A stretch of 36,523 nucleotides of DNA from Fonticula alba (lineage: Eukaryota > Opisthokonta > Rotosphaerida > Fonticulaceae), in NCBI RefSeq assembly GCF_000388065.1, contig NW_009242973.1, forward strand, positions 71,442 to 107,964, in the 5' to 3' direction. The position numbers and the translations under genes are program-made. Positions within the stretch are counted from its first letter, which is position 1. Each line of letters opens with the position of its first letter. Below the pieces are notes generated by a model. It saw only the letters and a list, made by a program, of their open reading frames with translations. It ran no database searches and had not been told where the DNA came from. Of this stretch, positions 33,235 to 36,523 are shown one piece after another.

Positions 33235-36200
33235 ACTGGCGCCGCCGCTGGCGCTGCTGCCGGTGCCAGCGGCGCCGGCACCGGTGCTCCCGCCGGTCGC
33301 CGCGCGATCAATCGACTTCAGCTGCAGCACCGCGCGATAGAGCGACGCAGCCCCGGTCTCGGCCGGGGTCAGAACATTGGTGGCCACCAGGTTCCACCGT
33401 TGCGGGCCCTCAAGCCGGGGAAGCGGAGCAAAGCGCATGTCGCCGGCCGGCGGTGGGCCGCCCCCGGCCGAACACGTCTCATTCACCAGCACCCCGACCG
33501 AAGCCTGGAGTGGCAGCAGGTGCCCCGGCGGGATGACCGGCACCGCGGTGGCCATCGGGATCGGCTGGCTCACCACCTCCCCCAGATGAACCCCCGAGGC
33601 CACCGGCGTGCCGAAGGGAATGTACGGCACGAAGGGCACGCCCCAGGAGGAGGCCCCGGCCGCGGCCGCCGCGGCGCCAGCCTCCCCGCCCATCGGCGAG
33701 GCCAGGAGCCCCATGCGCCCGCCGGTGGCCCCCCCGGGGCCCGCGCCACCGAAGGAGGCCGACCCGCCCGGGCCGACCGGCGTCATCGGCGCCCCGGGGG
33801 TGCTTGCCCCGCCGCCGGCGGCCCCGCCAGGCGCCGACACCAGGGTCCCGGTGATGCGCTTCCGGCCCTTGCTATCGACGGTGGCCTGCGAGGAGCGCGG
33901 CGTCCCCACCAGGGGGCTGCCCCTGGCCGGGGTCAGGTCACTGCCAGCGCGCGCGCTTGGCGTCAGCTGGTGGGGCCCGAGCGAGCTCGGCGGTCGGGAC
34001 AGCATGGCCGCCGCCGTGGCCCCGGCGTTCGGCCGGGGGAAGGCCTCGGCCGCCGTGGCGGCGGCCACGGCCGCCGGCACCGCCGGCCGGCTGAGCATGT
34101 GCTCGAAGGATTCGGCCGGGCCGTCGGACCCGGACAATCCGGCCGGTCGATACCCATACCGAGTCCAGTGGGGGACCTGCCACGGGAGGAGCGTGTGGCA
34201 ACTGGGCGGTCAGTATCGGGCCGAGGCCGTGGTGCCGGGGTGCTGGCAGAGAAAAGGGGCCACGCTGCCGACGGCCGGGCCATGCGTTTGTCCCCCGCCC
34301 CCCCCCCCCTTCAACAGCACACGCACAATGTCCTCCAGCGGGGCAGGCTCGCCGATGCCAGCGTGCGAGAGATCCACCAGGATGACGCCGGCCGCGGAGC
34401 ACGCCACAAAGAGCGCGCCATCCGACCGCCGCCAGGATAGGTCGGTCAGGGGTCCGTCGATGGAAATGCGGATGGAGGCCGAGCTGGAGTCCGACGCCAG
34501 GCGGCAGAGGATCAGCTGGTTCCGGCTGAGGTTGGCCGGCGGCACAGGAGGGGAGACCGGACCCGGGAGGGTGTGTTAGCTGCCGCCGATGGCACGGGCC
34601 GGCGGGGGGGAGGGGGGGGGAGGAACAAGGAGGGCAGGAAGAAGCACACGAGACAAGGGAGGACAGAGAGGAGGCGGCTGACGACAGGGCAGCGACACAC
34701 CTGGACGCCGCGATGATGGACGAGTACTCATACTGCGGGACCATGGAGGTGAGGCCGGCGGCTGGTTCGCCGGTGGCACCGGGCTCCGACGCGGCGCCCT
34801 CTGTCGGGGCATCGGCTGGGCCGGCGCGCGGGCCCCCGACGCGAGGCTTCTCCTGGCGATACATGACCGGGGCGCATTTCTGTGCCCGCAGCATGGCCGG
34901 CGGGGCGGAGACCCCGGGAGTGGGGGGGAGGGGGGGAGGGAGGGGCGGCGGGGGAGCCGGACAGCAAACACTTGTCAGCCAGCGGCAGTGGCCTGTCGGC
35001 GGGCGGGGGAAAGGAGGGGAAAAGGGGCAGGCACACGGCGACGCACCGCGATGGTCACCAGATCCAGGAAACCGTCCAGCCGGAGGAACTTGCCCAGGGG
35101 ACGCTCACGCGACACCAGCGCCGCGCACAGGCGCTCGCCCTCGTACGCATGCGGCAGGCAGATGATGCCACCATCGAAGGTGACACTGGTGGCGTAGGGC
35201 ATGCGCACGCAGGGGGGGGGGGGGGGGGGGGCAGAGGTGCATTAGCAGGAGGACGGGGGCGAGGGCGGGTGGACACATGGCAAGCGATGGGGAAGAAGGG
35301 CGAGGGGCAGGGAGAGGAGGGAAAGAGAGAGAGAGCGAGAGGGAAAAAAAACCACGCGACCGGGAAACCCACCTCATGGCCAGATCACTGGCATTGGTCG
35401 GCGAGTGCTGCAGCGGGGTTTGAATCTCGGCCTTCAGGGTCCAATCACCGGTGGAGTCGGACCCGCTGCCGAAGGGGCCGGCCGCGGTGCCCCGGGCCGA
35501 GAGCCCGGTTCCATCATCATGGTCCCCGAGCGAAGGGACCGAGTAGATCTTACACACGCGCAGCTCGCTGATCAGCACGGCCAGGAAGAGCCCGGCCGGG
35601 TCCCACGCCAGGGCGCTGATGGGCCGCGACTCGCGGAACACCTTGACACACTCTGTGGCCAGCGGGCCCGGGCAAGGGAGAAGGCCGAGAGGTTAGCTGA
35701 CATGGGGGGGGGCAGCCTTTCGAAGGGAGCCGGGCCCGGGGGGCTGGGGCTGGCGGCACCACCAGCGCGGGCGGCGCAGCCGGCGAAAGGCAGCGGCAAT
35801 GGAAGCAACAAAGGAGGAGAGGGGGGACGCACTGAAGCCGGCCGATTGGCGGAATATGCGGACCGTCCGGTCCAAGGACGCTGTGGCCAGGTACTCGCCG
35901 CAGCGAGACCACTCCAGGCCGACGACATCGGCCTGGTGGTCTTCAATCCGGTGAACCGGCACCCAGGACTCGACGTCCGGCTCGGCGGAGCCAAATTCCC
36001 GGATGGGGGCCACGCTACGCCCGGCGGGTGCACAGGAGCACAAGCGCATGGTCGGAGGCCGGGGAGGGGCTCGGGGGCGTCAGTGGCGGGGGGGGGGGGG
36101 GGGGGAGGCGAGGCTTCATCCATACACCGTGACACGCGGGGGCATGTGCACATAGGCGAGGAGACACCGTGGCAAGAGGGGGCAAGGTGCGACACCGGCC

Positions 36201-36485
36201 GCACGCACGTTGGTGCCCAGATGATGACCGGGTCCGACTCGCCGCCGCTGGCCAGCAAATGGTACGGCCCGGCTTGGATGCCGGCCCGCGAGTAGGACGC
36301 CCGGTAGCCGGCGGAGCAGGGAACCGGCTGCCAGCGGACCACCATTACCGGGCTGTTCAGGCGCATGGTCGACAGCAGGGGGCTGCCCTTGCTGCCGGGG
36401 GCCGGCGGCGGGACCCCCGGCTGCTGCTGCTGCTCGAGCGTCAGGCGCCGAGCAGCGGGCAGGGACCAAACCCGGATGGTGTTGT
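30880..36485 (-). CDS. HIRA: HIRA/Hir1 histone H3-H4 chaperone (5' end outside window)
   Basis: Replication-independent histone deposition subunit. Visible exons: 36485-36209, 36014-35833, 35652-35373, 35185-35047, 34879-34701, 34525-34327, 34176-32768 and 32503-30880 (TGA stop); about 1430 codons, all phases match. The first exon begins inside the WD40 propeller (DNTIRVWSL ... LLASGG ... VIIWAPT), then ESWVPVHRIEDHQADVVGLE, EYLATASLDRTVRIF, ISALAWDPAGLFLAV, SVTFDGGIICLPHAY, and LTDLSWRRSDGALFVACS. A B-domain-like motif GRKRITGTL (ASF1-binding in HIRA) follows a low-complexity region. The C-terminal HIRA domain shows VQVFSTASGRLLLPTIYLNE and LHVAGWLVLVTTTTALHVFD, then EYEFARRLGAWVRVSEE. The N-terminal exon(s) lie beyond 36523. 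Gly/Ala-rich insertions make it longer than animal HIRA (about 1017). Confidence 0.93.
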
Positions 36486-36523
36486 CTAGATGCACCCACG
36501 CGTGTGGACATCGGGGGGAAGGG

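Noticed and set aside
1-36523. tRNA, rRNA, CRISPR arrays, transposases or viral genes
   Set aside because: None seen. The repeats are simple repeats or assembly duplications; no spacer-repeat pattern, terminal inverted repeats or polymerase/integrase motifs were found.

Overview
This is nuclear DNA from a very GC-rich, intron-bearing unicellular eukaryote. The evidence is nine spliced genes on both strands, GT...AG introns of about 90 to 400 nt, (CA)n, (GA)n and G/C homopolymer repeats in introns and flanks, and protein families found only in eukaryotes (PROPPIN, YEATS, HIRA, LLPH/DUF2423, mL44, a membrane-bound bHLH factor). An SREBP-type protein together with HIRA and GAS41 suggests an opisthokont or a close protist relative. 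A Fonticula-like organism would fit, but that placement is inference. Two 19-nt Illumina adapter remnants and one N gap show that this is a short-read assembly.

Layout: (1) 105-4268 (+) F-box/leucine-rich protein, five exons. (2) 4759-6580 (-) WDR45B/WIPI3-type PROPPIN (autophagy, phosphoinositide binding), two exons. (3) 7165-8478 (+) GAS41/Yaf9 YEATS protein, five exons, divergent from the PROPPIN. (4) 8664-10436 (-) mitochondrial trans-2-enoyl-CoA reductase (MECR/Etr1), two exons. (5) 10945-14140 (-) mL44-like RNase III-fold mitoribosomal protein, four exons. (6) 14867-22405 (-) a 2102-residue SREBP-like membrane-tethered bHLH-zip factor, six exons. (7) 24629-27938 (-) an 801-residue protein that looks like a divergent radical-SAM protein without cluster cysteines, four exons. 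(8) 29353-30119 (+) LLPH/DUF2423 ribosome-biogenesis protein, three exons. (9) 30880-36485 (-) HIRA histone chaperone, eight exons visible, 5' end outside the window.

I rebuilt the exons by hand from reading frame, intron phase and family alignment. Every internal junction listed keeps frame. Of the 30 introns placed, 26 have C at +4 and 30 have G at +5 (dominant 5' site GTGCGY), and at least 19 carry a CTRAC branch-site-like motif. The genes do not form an operon-like pathway. They are independent housekeeping genes: two nuclear chromatin factors, two mitochondrial proteins, one autophagy protein, one nucleolar protein, one probable sterol/lipid regulator, one F-box protein and one unknown.

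Most worth a second look: the SREBP-like factor with an Arg at the SREBP-diagnostic Tyr; the radical-SAM-like protein whose cluster loop has no cysteine; the unusual 5' splice-site consensus; and two adapter-marked tandem duplications that are assembly artefacts and lengthen an intron and a promoter.
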